A DNA stretch of 64,000 bases from Phanerochaete sordida. Lineage: Eukaryota > Basidiomycota > Agaricomycetes > Polyporales > Phanerochaetaceae. The stretch's first letter is position 1. The number at the start of each line of letters is the position of its first letter. Below are positions 12,746 to 26,554 of the stretch, one piece after another. Under the pieces are notes generated by a model. It ran no database searches and had not been told where the DNA came from. It saw only the letters and a program-made list of their open reading frames with translations. Position numbers and translations under genes: made by a program. The stretch is from NCBI GenBank assembly GCA_019973155.2, contig BPQB01000067.1, positions 62,001-126,000 on the forward strand, written 5' to 3'.

Positions 12746-13689
12746 ATGCAGAACAACGGCAACAACGGCAACAACGCGGTAAGTGACGCGTCATACGAGC
12801 AATGACGTGGGGCTCACTCTCAATTTAGCAATACTGGCAGTGGCAGCAGCAGCAGCAGCAACAGCAACAGCAGCAGCAGCAGCCACAAGGCTACGCCCAG
12901 CGCCCACCACAGGGCTATGCCTTGCCTCAGCCTGCACAGGGCTACGCCCAGCCCCATGCACCGCAAGGCTACGGCCAGCAGCAGCAGGGCTATGGTCAGC
13001 CCCCGCCGGCGCCCCAGCAGCGTCCTCAGTCCCACTCGCAGTCTCCGCCCCACCGCCAGGCCGTCGCTACTACGCGCTCCAGCCCAGGTTTCACCGTGCT
13101 CCCCCAGGAGCCCTACGCCTCCCCTTCGCACACGACCACGACACCCGCGCTCGACCAACGCCCGATTATCTTCAGGGACGTCAACACTGGGCGCGGCGTC
13201 CGTGCTCGCGACATGCTGAACGGAGCGTTCCAAAACCTCGAGAACGCGAGTTTGACCCTGCCTCTTCCCGCGGAGATCAGGTCCAAGATCACGATTCGCT
13301 TCCACGTACGTGCTCGCGATGCTGCTGAGTTGTGGACGCGCTGACATGACCCGACGCGTCCTCAGCCTCGGGGCTACAAGTCGTTTTCCAAGCCCAAGTA
13401 CATTCGCGAGACGGACGCCGCCCCCATCACCTACTCCCGGATGGCCCAGCGTATTGCTGAGGTTGTCAACGAGTTCATTGACGTGCGTCACTGCGATACT
13501 CAATTCCGTGCCTTGTGATAACACGCCGCTTCGCAGCTCCCGGAGACGAAGGAGACGACCGACCTTCCTCCTGACGCCGTCCGCCTTGGCGGCCCTGGTG
13601 GCGTCGGAATCGACAACCTCTTCATTGAGTGCCTGCTCCACAAGTCCAGGGGCAGCTTCCAGCCGGAGATTACGATTTACAGTGTCTGA
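12746..13689 (+). CDS. Glutamine-rich hypothetical protein with a conserved C-terminal domain
   Basis: Unknown function. The N-terminal exon encodes an Asn-rich start (QNNGNNGNN). After an intron at 12779-12828 comes a polyglutamine tract encoded by mixed CAG/CAA and then imperfect repeats of the type QGYAQ/QGYGQ, a prion-like low-complexity composition. The C-terminal half (from about 13140) is ordered in appearance: RPIIFRDVNTGRG, IRSKITIRFH, then after an intron RGYKSFSKPKYI, and after another intron a short domain ending EITIYSV with TGA at 13687-13689. The three introns are about 12779-12828, 13303-13364 and 13481-13535. A TATA box and short leader support expression. The C-terminal block resembles proteins of unknown function I have seen in agaricomycetes, but I cannot name a family. 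The polyQ/QGY part could promote condensate formation (inference). Confidence 0.8.
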
Positions 13690-15586
13690 CCGGTCCGCTC
13701 ATTGCACCCTTCATCTTGTTATGGTCTCTGCCGCCTCATAGTTACGTTGTTAAAGCCTCCTTCTGTTTAGACCCCGTGTTCATGTCTTTGTGGAATACCG
13801 CTAGTCGTGTATTCGCGGTTTGAATGAGATTATAACTTGTCTCGTAGCCATCGCGAGCCTCGCAGTATCGCCGGGTATTCTAGCTGGGTCCGGGGCCTGT
13901 TGAGGGTCCTAGTGCGGCCACAGTGACGGAGATGGCGTAGCAGGTGCAGTCCTCATCCGATCGAGCAACTGTAGGTCATATTCGAGGTCACGGCGCATTC
14001 GCATAGATCTGAGATGCTGCTCGACGTACTACACGCGCGCACGCCTGCCCTGAGCCTCGCGTCTGCCAGCCTCCCGCCTACTCAATCGCCACGCCGCGCG
14101 GGACACAATCTGCGGAGGATCAACCGTGGGGGAAGCCGCGCAGCCGGAGTCGGGACCGCCTGGTGCCTCACGGCCCTGTGCACGATCGGCGGGCCGAACC
14201 CAGCAGGCGGCGATCGCGGCACGGCAGCGCACGGCCTCTGTCGGGGGCCAGCACGGCCGCGGCGGCTTCTGGGGTGTGGACGCGCGAGGGGCTCAGGGTG
14301 GGCGGGCAGGCGGGGGGCACGGGGCAGACGAGGCGCGCCGGGGCGACGAGGTCCGCAGAGCAGGGCTCTGCTGCCAAGGCGGGTGCGGCGCCGCGCGCTT
14401 TGGTTGCGTCTGCAGGCCGGCGCGGCCGTGCGGTATTTTCCCAGCGGGAGTGCCACCGACGGGGCTGGCGAGTGCGGGGAGGGGCGAGCTCAGGGACGGT
14501 CGATCATCGGATAAGGCGACGATTGCTGCTCGGCGAGCGGCGCAAGGCAGGAGCAGCGTGTGTCGAGGGCGCGCAGGTGGACGCGGAGGAGCGTCGAGGG
14601 ACGGTGGGAGGGAGAGCTCTGATACGGTCGTGGTGGCTATCCGCTGGCTCTGTCCTTGCGGAAGACGCCCGCCACCGGGGAAATCTACGGCAACCAGTTG
14701 CAATCAGACACCACGCGTTTCCGAGTGCACTGCACGGAGTTCAGGACGCAGGCTGCGGTCCGAGGGTGCTGAGTACGCTAGAAGCCAACAAACAGGGCTG
14801 CCGCCGCCGCCGGTGGAGCGGTAAGGCTCGCGGTAAAAACCCCGTGGGTGAGCTGAGGCTCTGGCGGGTGCGCAGAGCCCGACAAGCTTTGAACGTTGGT
14901 AGCCAGGAGGACGGGGGAAAAGAACAAGGCTTAGCTAAGTTTTCTGCAGGTACAAACCTACCCTGCCTCGTCGTCCGAAAAGGCAATCCCTGCCGCAATG
15001 CGCAAGCGCCAGCGCCGTCAATCTCGAGATTGGCCGCCACGCACGGCGACCCGGTCCTCGAGCACAAAGAAACAAAGAAAGCGTCTGGCTCGAGGGACGT
15101 ACACAGCGTACTGCTTGTAGCATGCAGCCTGCAGCGAGCAGCGCGCAGACGCACCCGACAGGCAGGGTCATGTCCGTCGCGCAGATGAAACTCGCTCGTC
15201 CGAGCAACCCCAACGGGGCAGGGCGCAGGACAGAGACATAGGTGACGAGGCCCGCACGGCCGACCTATCCACGCTCACATAGAGGGGTATCTGATATCAT
15301 CGCCGTGCGTCTCGCCGGAAAACTGCGTTGTGCTTACCCACGGCGACACTCGAGCCTGCATGCAGCCGTGAGGAAGACCCTCCTGCCGCGCAGGATGCCC
15401 TCCAAATGACCTCATGATCCTTGGCAGGTCTTCCTCATCCATACAACCTGCGATCGACGGAACAGGCTGACCGCGGGAAGGTCATGTGCCCTCCAACAGA
15501 CGTACAGCCAGTGGCAGAGCTGCGATGAATCATGGGAATATAAGATAGAGGCCTCAGAAGTATCGTACATGTCCGGTCGAAGAGAT
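13690..15586. other. Convergent spacer of 1.9 kb with overlapping GC-driven open frames
   Basis: Lies between two genes ending toward each other. Frames of up to 341 codons are open on both strands around 14000-15200. They look like consequences of GC richness: Arg/Ala/Gly-rich composition, no intron structure and no family motif. An imperfect inverted repeat is present at 15370-15436 (GAGGAAGACC and GGTCTTCCTC arms). Confidence 0.45.
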
Positions 15587-17550
<1,964 letters not shown>

Positions 17551-17756
17551 GGCGTGCGGTTGGTGGTGGTGGGTGTGTAGGGTGAAGCAGTGTGGTAAGC
17601 GAAGGACGCGTCACTCTGTACGCGTCAACAAGCGCCGTCTCCTGCCTAATCGGGACCCGCCAGGCTCCTACGGCCTCATCATCGGGGCAGGCGCTGCTTC
17701 AGTGACGACTACCACCCCGGACGACCCTAAACACACCGCCGCCGACTTTCACGACC
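17551..17756. promoter_or_regulatory. Compact divergent promoter, Rpt1 / V-ATPase A
   Basis: 206 bases separate the two start codons. There is no obvious TATA box. Both genes are constitutive housekeeping genes, which fits a shared promoter (inference). Confidence 0.45.
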
Positions 17757-20087
17757 ATGGCCGGCGCACTGCAGAACGCGAAGAGAGACCTCCCCAAGGT
17801 GCGCGACGAGGAGCGCGAGTCGCGCTTCGGACAAGTCTTTGGCGTGTCCGGTCCCGTCGTCATCGCCGAGAACATGACGGGGTCTGCAATGTACGAACTC
17901 GTCCGTGTCGGCCACGATGAACTCGTAGGGGGTGTGTAATACAGCCAGACAATATCCTCTCGTGTTTGGACGCTGAGAAACGCGTAGAGGTCATCAGGAT
18001 CGATGCGGACAAGGCTACGATTCAAGTTTACGAAGAGACGTCTGGAGTGACAGTCGGTGACCCGGTACTGCGAACCGGCAAGCCGCTGAGTGTCGAACTG
18101 GGTCCAGGTATGCTGCCCTATAGGCTGTAGACCCGGACATCACTCACGTCGCTGCCAGGTCTTATGGAGAACATTGTCGACGGTATTCAGCGGCCGCTGC
18201 GCGTAAGTCATATCATGATAACGATGTCTCACGTACCTAACACACTGCAGTCTATCCAACAACTCTCCAAGTCCATCTACATCCCGAGAGGTATCAACAC
18301 AGAGGCCCTGGACAGGAGCCTGAAGTGGGACTTCGACCCGCTGAACTTCGCAGTATGTATTCCAGCATGACGTCAGAACTGGCACACTCAAATATGCTGA
18401 AATGCTACTCTTAGGTCGGGGACCACGTATCTGGAGGCGACATCTTCGGAAAGGTGTACGAGAACTCTTTGGTTCACGACCACAAGGTTATGCTTTCGCC
18501 CCGCGCGCTCGGCACCATTACTCGGATCGCAGAAAAGGGGAGCTATGCTGTCGATGTACGTGTATTGTGCGCATACATGGACCCATACTCACGGCTGGTA
18601 CCCAGGACATTGTTCTGGAAACCGAGTTTGAGGGCAAGATCTCGAAGCACACCATGATGCAAGTCTGGCCTGTCCGGGCGCCCCGACCTGTTGCGGAGAA
18701 GCACACTGCGGACTACCCTCTGCTCACAGGCCAGCGCATCCTCGACGCGCTTTTCCCTTGCGTGCAGGGCGGTACGACAGCCATTCCAGGCGCCTTCGGG
18801 TGCGGCAAGACAGTTATTTCGCAAGCCATCTCAAAGTACTCGAACTCGGATATCATGGTTTACGTCGGTTGTGGTGAACGAGGAAACGAGGTAAGAGTTC
18901 AAGCGTTGTACCTTTTGCCTGATATCTGAGCGAACCTCGCAGATGGCTGAAGTCTTGATGGATGTAAGCAGCGTCCGAAGCCCTCGCTCATTTAGAGTTA
19001 TTCACATGATCGCAGTTCCCCGAGTTGACGATGGAAGTCGAAGGCCGGCAAGAGCCCATCATGAAGCGCACGACACTCGTCGCCAACACTTCGAACATGC
19101 CCGTGGCTGCACGTGAGGCTTCCATCTACACTGGTATCACGCTGGCCGAGTACTGGCGTGACCAGGGCAAGAACGTCGCGATGATGGCCGACTCCACCTC
19201 TCGCTGGGCCGAGGCTTTGCGTGAAATCTCGGGTCGTCTCGCCGAAATGCCTGCTGACTCTGGTTACCCTGCCTACCTCGGTACGAAGCTCGCCAGCTTC
19301 TACGAGCGTGCGGGCAAGGTTACCGCCTTGGGTAACCCGGTTCGCGAGGGCACTGTGTCTATCGTCGGCGCGTATGTAGCTCGCTATTTTCGTCTTCGCT
19401 TCCGTGTCTGACGGACTGTGCAGCGTCTCGCCGCCCGGTGGTGATTTCTCAGATCCCGTGACTGCCGCGACGCTCAGCATCGTGCAGGTGTTCTGGGGTC
19501 TCGACAAGCGTCTTGCGCAGCGGAAGCACTTCCCGTCCGTCAACTGGAACGTCTCGTACTCCAAGTACACGAAGGTGCTCGAGCCGCACTACGAGACGAC
19601 GGAGCCCGGCTTCGTCGAGCTGCGGACGAAGACGAAGGAGATCCTGCAGAAGGAGGAGGACCTCGCGGAGATCGTGCAGCTCGTGGGCAAGAGCGCGCTG
19701 GGCGAGAGCGACAAGATCACGCTCGAGGTCGCGCGCATGCTCAAGGACGACTTCCTGCAGCAGAACGGCATGAGCGAGTACGACCGGTTCTGCCCGTTCT
19801 ACAAGACGAGCGCGATGCTCAAGAACTTTGTCGCGTTCCACGACGCGGCGCTGAAGGCGACTGCGACGGGTGACATCACGTTTGCCAAGATCAGGGAGTC
19901 GGCGAGCGACCTGATGTTCAAGCTGTCGCAAATGAAGTTTGAGGTGCGTCGGGTCGCGGTTGCGTCATGGCTTTCATTTTGCTCAAGCGTTGTGCAGTCC
20001 CCTACAGAAGGCAAGGATTCTATCAAGACGAAGATGGATGCGCTGTACAATGAGATCCAGGAGCGTTTCCGGCAGATGGTTGAATAG
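17757..20087 (+). CDS. VMA1: V-type H+-ATPase catalytic subunit A
   Basis: Catalytic nucleotide-binding subunit of the V1 sector, which hydrolyses ATP to drive proton pumping into vacuoles and other endomembranes. The reading frame from ATG 17757 encodes [12 protein letters not shown] near the N-terminus, the non-homologous region ([17 protein letters not shown]), P-loop [22 protein letters not shown], the catalytic [18 protein letters not shown] block and the C-terminal helical domain ending RFRQMVE. About nine small introns are evident, including 17930-17976, 18107-18158, 18200-18250, 18892-18942 and 19371-19423. The first needs the donor after GTAGGGG to keep the frame. There is no intein at the P-loop, unlike the yeast homologue. 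Length after splicing matches the family (about 615 residues). Confidence 0.96.
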
Positions 20088-21178
20088 AGGACGAATTACT
20101 ATACCCCGTGGCGGGACACGCTGCAGCTGTACGTTTATGGAGAGCTCCCACGCCTTCGGACATTACAACCACAACCCATGGCACGACATTTCCTCATGAC
20201 AGAATGGATCGTAGGCTTCATACGAGTCTAACGAAACTCTGACTGCGAGCGAGAGGCGAAACGTAATGAGCGACGGCGCCAGGACCCCCAGCCAAGGTAA
20301 GAGGGAGCGAGGGGGGCCAGAGAAGCCGTTTCCGGCGTTCGCAGCAGTGGAGTTCGGTGCTGGGGCTCCGCGGGACCCTGAGCGCAGCGGAAAAGCGGGC
20401 ACGCCGCGCGCGCGAGGTGTGAAGTGCGGGCGTCGACGCCTCGCCTGCGGCCCAGGTACGGGCGAGGGCGGCTGGCGCGGACCCGGAGGCCAGGCTGGAT
20501 TGGGATGTTGCCAGATGGGGCGGCGACCCGCGGCCTGGCACGGCGCGCGCGCGCTGCGCGATCTCATGACGGTGGGAAGGCGCGGGAGCGGGCGTGCCGG
20601 CGACCAGGGCAGGCGAGGAGGCTCGCGCGCGGTGTGGGGTGCTCGGGGTCGTGGCCGTCGGGGTGCAATGTATCGGGGGCCGCATGGCAGCGCGGGACCC
20701 GAACAACAACGTCCGTCGCGGGGGCAGCCCAGGCGGGCTCTGGCTCTGGCTCTGGCAGTACTGCTCGCGAGATGGCGCCATTCCATGAAAGTCGTGCCGC
20801 CAGCGGACGCCAGACGGGCCTGCCGAGCTGCGTACCCGCGCGTCCGCCCCTGCGCCTCGCCGATTGGCAATACCCGCGATGACGACCCTTCGGCAGCGCT
20901 CCCGCGGGAGCAGAACCGCGCCCGAGTGGGGGCCCCCCGCCGTTTCCGCGCGCACGCTGGCGGTTTCAGCACGCCCAAGGCGGGTGCGGCCGCGCATCGG
21001 GCGAGCGTGCGCCAGTGTGCGGAGCGTCGGAGGTCAGACGAGCGACGCATCGGCCCAGTGCGCTCTGCAATCAGCTGCGGAACGTTCGCCCTGCGCGCCG
21101 TGGCGCCCGCGCCGCAGCCTATTTCAACGCGCGGCGGCCGCCCCCCTGTCTGCACACCTGCCTCCCCGCAAGCCCACC
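20088..21178. other. GC-rich upstream region of the fasciclin gene
   Basis: Long open frames exist on both strands (339 codons +, 341 and 259 codons -), but they are Arg/Gly/Ala/Pro-rich, overlap one another and lack any motif or splice structure. I regard the stretch as non-coding upstream sequence. No TATA box stands out. Confidence 0.45.
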
Positions 21179-23277
21179 ATGCTGGCACGCAGCCTCGCCG
21201 CGCTCCTCGCGGCGTCCCTCGCCGTCGCCGCCGTGCCCAACGGCGGGCCCTTTGTCTTCGAGAACGATGTGAACGATGTGAATGACGGGCAGTGGGTCAT
21301 GGATGCCCTGCGCCGCGTGCGCCCTGCCCCGCCGGAGCCGCCGCGCATGCCGGGCCCGCCGCCGCACCTGCCGCACCCCGGCCCCCCGCACGACCCGCAC
21401 CACGCGCCGCACCACCCCAAGGTGGACGACAAGACGATCTTCCAGGCGCTCGAGAGCGACGAGCGGTGCGTGCTTTTTTCTGCGCAGCCAGGGCCGCCGC
21501 GGTGCTCACGATCGCGCACGCTGCCAGGTTCTCCCGCGTGTTCAAGCTCGTGAACATCTCCGACGAGGTCACCGCGCTCCTGAACGACTCGTCGCAGGCG
21601 TGCGTGTCCGATCGCCCTGCGTCTGCGCGCGCGCCCCCTAACCGCGTCCCTTAGCGTCACCTTCTTCGCGCCGCCCGACCGCGCGCTCAAGCCGCCGAAA
21701 CGCCACGGCGGGCACGCGCCGCGCCGGGACGCCGCCTTTGACGAGTTCGGCGTCGAGGACTTCTTCGGCGGCGGTGACGTCACCGCGGGCGGCGAGCTCG
21801 AGCTCTTCGCGGCGCTCGAGGGCTTCGTCGACGCGCAGCTCCTCGAAGGCTCCGATGACGACGACGACAAGGAGCGGAAGCACAAGATCATCAAGAAGAT
21901 CGTGACTGCCGTGCTCCAGTACCACGTCCTGCCCGGCGAGCTCTCGGCGCACGAGCTCGCGAAGAACACGACGTACCCCACGGCCCTGACGCTGCACGAG
22001 GGCTCCTTCGCGGGGCAGCCCCTGCGCCTGCGCGTCGAGCAGCCGCCGCGCCTCCTCAAGCCGACGCTGTCCCTGAACTTCTACGCCAAGGTGCTCTTCG
22101 CGGACGTGCAGACGAAGAACGGCGTCATCCACGTGGTGAACCACCCGCTGTTCCCGCCGCCGTCCATCTTCACGACGCTCTTCGCGTTCTCGGACCACTT
22201 CTCGACGCTGGTACGTCGCGCCTGCCGCACGTGTGCGCTGTGGCTGATGTGTCTCGCAGACGTCCGCCATCCAGCGGGTCAACTTCACTGACGCCATCGA
22301 CTGGCACTGGGTCCGCGAGTCGAAGACGCTCGAGGGCAGCCCTGCGCTGACGTTCTTCGCGCCGACCAACTTTGCCTTCAAGCGCCTGCCGCCGCGCCTC
22401 AAGTTCTTCCTCTTCTCGCCCTTCGGCCACCATGTCCTGAAGAAGATCCTGGCCTTCCACACCGTGCCTGACATCATCCTTCACACCAGTAAGCCGGCAT
22501 TCATCCTTCGCTGTCGAGCGTGTTCTGAGCTGCCCCGTAGACTACTTCTACAACGCCTCTGACGAAGACGCCGCGACGCGCAGCAATGTCGTCGACGCAG
22601 AGGGCGACTACTACGACCAGATCCCCACCAGCTTCGAGTGGGAGGACATCGCCGCGAAGCCCAAGCCCAAGCAGCACTCCCGCGAGGAGGCCCTCATGGG
22701 CCAGCTTCGCAAGATGGGCGGTGCCGCGCCGCTCGGCGGCCATGGCTGTGCGAAGCACGCAGACGAAGACTGGCACTGGGACCAGGAGCGCGCGCGCCCT
22801 GAGCGCGACGGCTACGGCTTTGTGTCGGGCGAGTACCAGCCCGACGACCGCCGCCCGCCGCCGCCGCCCCACGGCCCGCACCCGCACCCGCACCCGCCGC
22901 CGCCGCCGCCGCCGCCCGAGCACGCGCCGCACCCGCCGCACCTGCCCACGCCGAAGCCGGTGTGGCACGTGAACGGGACGCTGCCGACGCTGCTCGCGAA
23001 CCACACGCTCGCGGTGCACGTCGCGCAGTTCCACACGGTGCTGCCGCACAAGCGGTACGCGACGGTGCTCGCGGTGAACGGGCACGTCGCGGTGCGCGCG
23101 GACGTGCCTGCGCGCAACGGCGCGGTGCACGTCGTGTCGCGGCTCATCAGCCCGCGCAAGCACGACAAGCACCATGACGCGGACTTTGTGTTTAGCGAGG
23201 AGGAGGCTGTGGCGCAGAATGACAAGGACTGGGAGGAGTGGGAGGAGTGGCTCCCGCAGTGGGCGGCTGAAGACTAG
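21179..23277 (+). CDS. Secreted protein with two fasciclin (FAS1) domains and a His/Pro-rich segment
   Basis: Predicted secreted or cell-wall adhesion protein. A clean signal peptide (MLARSLAALLAASLAVAAVP) follows the ATG at 21179. A His/Pro-rich spacer comes next. FAS1 domain 1 shows the H1-like box VTFFAPPDRAL and LQYHVLPGELSA. FAS1 domain 2 shows LTFFAPTNFAFKRLP and FHTVPDIILHT. It is interrupted by an acidic insert and a second, very dense run of Pro/His (about 22855-22940), then finishes with HVVSRLISPRK. The C-terminus is acidic and Trp-rich (DWEEWEEWL) with no GPI-type hydrophobic tail. Introns: about 21466-21531, 21597-21654, 22211-22259 and 22490-22540. Related fungal FAS1 proteins act at the cell surface. 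The precise role is unknown. The His/Pro runs could bind metal (inference). Confidence 0.88.
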
Positions 23278-23784
23278 GATGGTGTCAGTGTTGCGACGGT
23301 CGCGTAATGTCTCGAGTATTTGTAAGTGGACGTGTTTCTGCTTAGTGTCAAGTAAGGAAGTGTACGTATCTAAAGAAATCTCGAATGGAATCAATGGAAC
23401 TGCTACAACTTCGGTGTCCCGATGAATCGGTGAACACTGTTGTGCGATGGAAGGACAAGTCACCCGAATGCGAGTCCATATGTCTTGCCGCCGACAATAT
23501 TATTATTTTGGGCGTCTCTCTTCGTTGGGGCCGAAATCTACCTCGACAGTTGTAGCATTTCTACGGGTCGTCTGTCAGCCTAGCCAAAGTTTCCACACGC
23601 TGTCGGTTGTGAGCTGAGAGAGATGCATCCGCTTTGGTCTCACGCCACAAGGACACCGGCAATCAGCGGCCCTGATACGGGGAGGCGGCTGCGCGTCTCG
23701 CGCTATCTTGCGCGAGAATGGCTTGAAACACGACAGCGACGCTTTCTCAGTCCTCCCACTAAGCACCCCGATGCCTGACAGAGC
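23278..23784. other. Intergenic spacer with a short uORF ahead of the MFS gene
   Basis: No gene seen. An ATG at 23771 opens a 9-codon frame ending at TAG 23798-23800, overlapping the MFS start codon at 23785 in another frame. Confidence 0.5.
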
Positions 23785-25958
23785 ATGTCCCAGCCCTTAG
23801 ATATACGCCTCCCGCCTCCTCTCCTCGCAACCTCGTGCATTGACGACCCCCCGCGGCCCCGCGCAACCACCGCCCCCGAGCACCTCGAGCTCGCACGGCG
23901 CTTCGACGCACGCCCCCGCTCTCCACACGCCATGTCGCGCGAAGCAGACGCATACCGCGACCCCTTCGAGTACCGCGAGGACTCGCCGCTCCTCGCACAC
24001 GACGACGCCGACTCACGCCCACGCAGCCCCGCCGCACTGGCAGGCGAGCCTCCCACGCGCGCGCGCGCGCCGCCGACGCCGCTCCCGCGCGCCCAGCTCG
24101 CCGCGATCTACGCCATCAAGCTCGTCGTGCCCATCGCGTCGACGCAGGCGCTGCCGTACGTGAACAAGATGCTCGCGGGGCTCGGCGTGCCGAGCGAGCG
24201 CGACGTCGGGTACTACTCGGGCCTGCTCTCCTTCGCGCACACCGCCGGGTCCTTCAGCACCATCTACGCCTGGGGCCGCCTCTCTGGTGCGCGCGCGCGG
24301 CAGGCAGACGTGGGGAGGGGCGCGTGCTGATGCGTGTGTGCAGACTGGGTCGGGCGCACGCCCGTCATCGGGTTCGGCATGCTTGGCCTCGCGCTCTCGA
24401 CGCTGCTCTTCGGCGCGTCGCAGTCCATTGCGATGGCCGTCGCGGCGCGGCTGCTCGGTGCGTCTCCCGTGCGCGCGCGCAGCCCTCGCTGACAGCGTGC
24501 AGGCGGCGTCTTCAGCGGCTTCATCGGCGTCATCCACTCCGTCGTCGGCGAGCTGTCCGACACGTCGAACCAGGCGACGGCCTTCCCGTTCTACGACATC
24601 ATCAGCGCGCTCGGCTTCGTCATCGGGTGCGTCGCCCTGCCGTGTGCGCCGCGCTGAGCCGTGCGCTGACGGGAGAGCAGCCCGATCATCGGCGGCACGT
24701 TCGAGGAGCCCGCGACGAGCTTCGGCGGCTGGTTCGACAACGCGTTCTTCCGCGCGTACCCGTACGTCTTGCCCTGCATCATCACCTGCGCGCTCGGCGT
24801 GCTCGCCGCGCTGCTCTCCGTGTCCTACCTCCGCGAGGTACGCCCGCCCCTCCCCTCCCTCCCGTTTCCCACTCACCGCCCGCAGACCCACCCGCACAAA
24901 GCGAAACTCCCACCCCCGGAGCCGACGTTCCGCGTGGAGCCCGCACCAGGAGAGGTGCCCGCGCCGCTCGCAGCCGCAGAGAAGCCGCCGAGCCTGCGCG
25001 CGCTCGCCGCGCTGCCCGTGCTGCGCGCGCTCTGCGCCGCGCAGTGGATGCTCGGCTTCGTCGCGGCCGCGTTCAACGTCGGCTTCGTGCTGCTCGCGTA
25101 CACGCCCGTCGCCGACGGCGGGCTCGGCATGAGCGTGCGTCCTCCCCTCCCTCCCAGTCCCCCTCCCCTCCCCTCTCCCCTCCGCCCCTCCTCCACCCAT
25201 CCGTGATGTGGACGGAGTGCTAACGCGCGCTGCAGCCGAAAAAAATCGCAGGCGCGCTCTCGCTCATGGGCGCGGTCTCGATCGCGCTCAAGGCCGCGCT
25301 CCCGCTCGCGCTGCGCCGCTGGGACGCGCTCGCCGTCTTCCGCGCGACGCTCCTCACGTGGCCCGCGACGTTCGCGCTCCTGCCGCTCCTCGCTGCGCTC
25401 GCGCGCCGCGCCGCCGCCGCCGCGGGCCCCGGCGCCGACTTCGGTGGCGGCGGCGCGGGAGTGGGCGGGGTGGGTAGTGGAGGGGTGAAAGCGGAGGGCG
25501 CGCCGGAGCAGGCCGCGCTGTGGCTCGCGATCGGCTTCGTGCTGTTCATGTCGCGCCTCGGGTGCCTCGCGTTCTCGTGCGTGCCCCTTCACTCCCCCCG
25601 GCCGCCACATACGCTGACACACACGCGCGTTAACGCGCGCACGCACCGGAAGGATCGTGATGATCCTCACAAAGGACCACACGCCGACGTCGTTCGCGCT
25701 CGGGACGACGAACAGCCTGTCCGAGCTCGCGCAGATGCTCGGCGTCGCGGTCGGCGCGCCGTTCATCAGGTGCGTGTCGCGTGCGATGTCTGGGTGTGCG
25801 GGGCTGCGGGCGCTGATGCGTGCGGCAGCTCGATCTTTGCGTTCTCGATCTCGCACCGCGCGCTGCTCGGCGGGCAGCTCTGGGTCGTCGTCATCTGCGT
25901 GCTCTCGCTGCTCGGCGACTACGCCGCGAGCCACATGGCGAAGCACCGCTACGCGTGA
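23785..25958 (+). CDS. Major facilitator superfamily transporter, ZIFL/TPO-like drug:H+ antiporter type
   Basis: Membrane transporter with a cytosolic N-terminal leader (about 100 residues containing the EDSPLLAHDDADS acidic motif) followed by about twelve hydrophobic segments. Transmembrane segment 1 has AIYAIKLVVPIAST. Motif A between TM2 and TM3 is complete: GRLSDWVGRTPVIGFG. TM5 carries GGVFSGFIGVIHSVVGELSD. A central cytosolic loop (HPHKAKLPPPEPTF) joins the halves. Introns are very short and GC-rich: about 24286-24343, 24459-24501, 24627-24680, 24838-24886, 25131-25235, 25577-25653 and 25770-25830. A Gly-rich loop (GADFGGGGAGVGGVGSGG) sits in the second half. Fungal relatives are annotated as zinc-induced-facilitator-like or multidrug carriers, but substrate cannot be read from the sequence. 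Codon third positions are extremely GC-rich compared with other genes in the window. Confidence 0.87.
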
Positions 25959-26240
25959 GGTGCGCGTGGCGCGGGCTGTACTGATAGATTTTCTGGATTT
26001 GTGCTGTAGATTTACGCATCGCTGTCGCGCTCTCACACGTGTATGATGGATGGAACATATGGATTATTTATTCGGACTACGCTACGAGTGCTACGCGAGG
26101 GCCGCCTGCGAGTGTAGGCAAGTTAGCTCTGGACGACGTGGAGGAAGAGTGAGGTACTCACGGGCCTTGCTAACGCTTCGGCCCGAAAAGGTAAGCAAAG
26201 TTCAAAACAGGGAGAAGGGGGAGGGACCTAGCGTGCGTTG
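25959..26240. other. Spacer after the MFS gene
   Basis: AT-richer 3' flank. On the minus strand a frame ends at TAG 26228-26230, which closes the repeat-containing reading frame described next. Confidence 0.4.
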
Positions 26241-26259
26241 AGCGCGCCCGAAGGCGCGA

Positions 26260-26513
26260 CTTGTCTTCGCGAGGTCTTGTCCCACCACCACCCCTCGGCA
26301 TTGCGAGACTGCTTATGCGGGTCAACAGGACCACTCACCTGAACGCCTGTCTTCACGCGCCCTGACCCGCTTGGCCAGGCGGGCGCGGCTTGTCTTCACG
26401 AGGTCTTGTCCCACCACCACCCCTCGCCTTCGCGAGACTGCTTGTGCGCGTCACCACGACGACTCACCTGGGGCCCTGTCTTCACGCACCCCGATCCTCT
26501 TGACGGGGGCGGC
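26260..26513 (-). repeat. Tandem repeat, period 129 bp (two copies)
   Basis: The sequence beginning at 26260 recurs at 26389 with scattered substitutions. 129 equals 43 codons. Read on the minus strand, both copies share the peptide pattern VKTG.QVS...D.HKQSR..EGWWWDKTS. The copy at lower coordinates reads on for another 17 codons (ending SGALNAR). The other has TGA where its partner has CGA. Conservation in reading frame suggests a coding origin, but I do not recognise the family. Confidence 0.7.
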
Positions 26514-26554
26514 TTACGTTGCGCGACTCGCCGCCAAGTCGACGCGGCGGCGCG

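Noticed and set aside
14014..15188. Overlapping plus and minus open frames up to 341 codons
   Set aside because: All are Arg/Ala/Gly-rich, contradict one another and show no splice structure. GC content explains their openness.
15370..15436. Inverted repeat GAGGAAGACC...GGTCTTCCTC as a transposon end or terminator
   Set aside because: Arms are short and imperfect beyond 10 bases, and nothing mobile lies between them.
17757..20087. Possible intein in V-ATPase subunit A
   Set aside because: The P-loop region reads [12 protein letters not shown] without interruption, so no intein is present.
20163..21285. 339- and 341-codon frames on opposite strands before the fasciclin gene
   Set aside because: Same reason: low-complexity translation on both strands without motifs.
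24013..26036. Long minus-strand frames of 387-395 codons across the MFS gene
   Set aside because: They are shadows of the very GC-rich transporter coding strand, which has membrane helices and motif A in its own frame.
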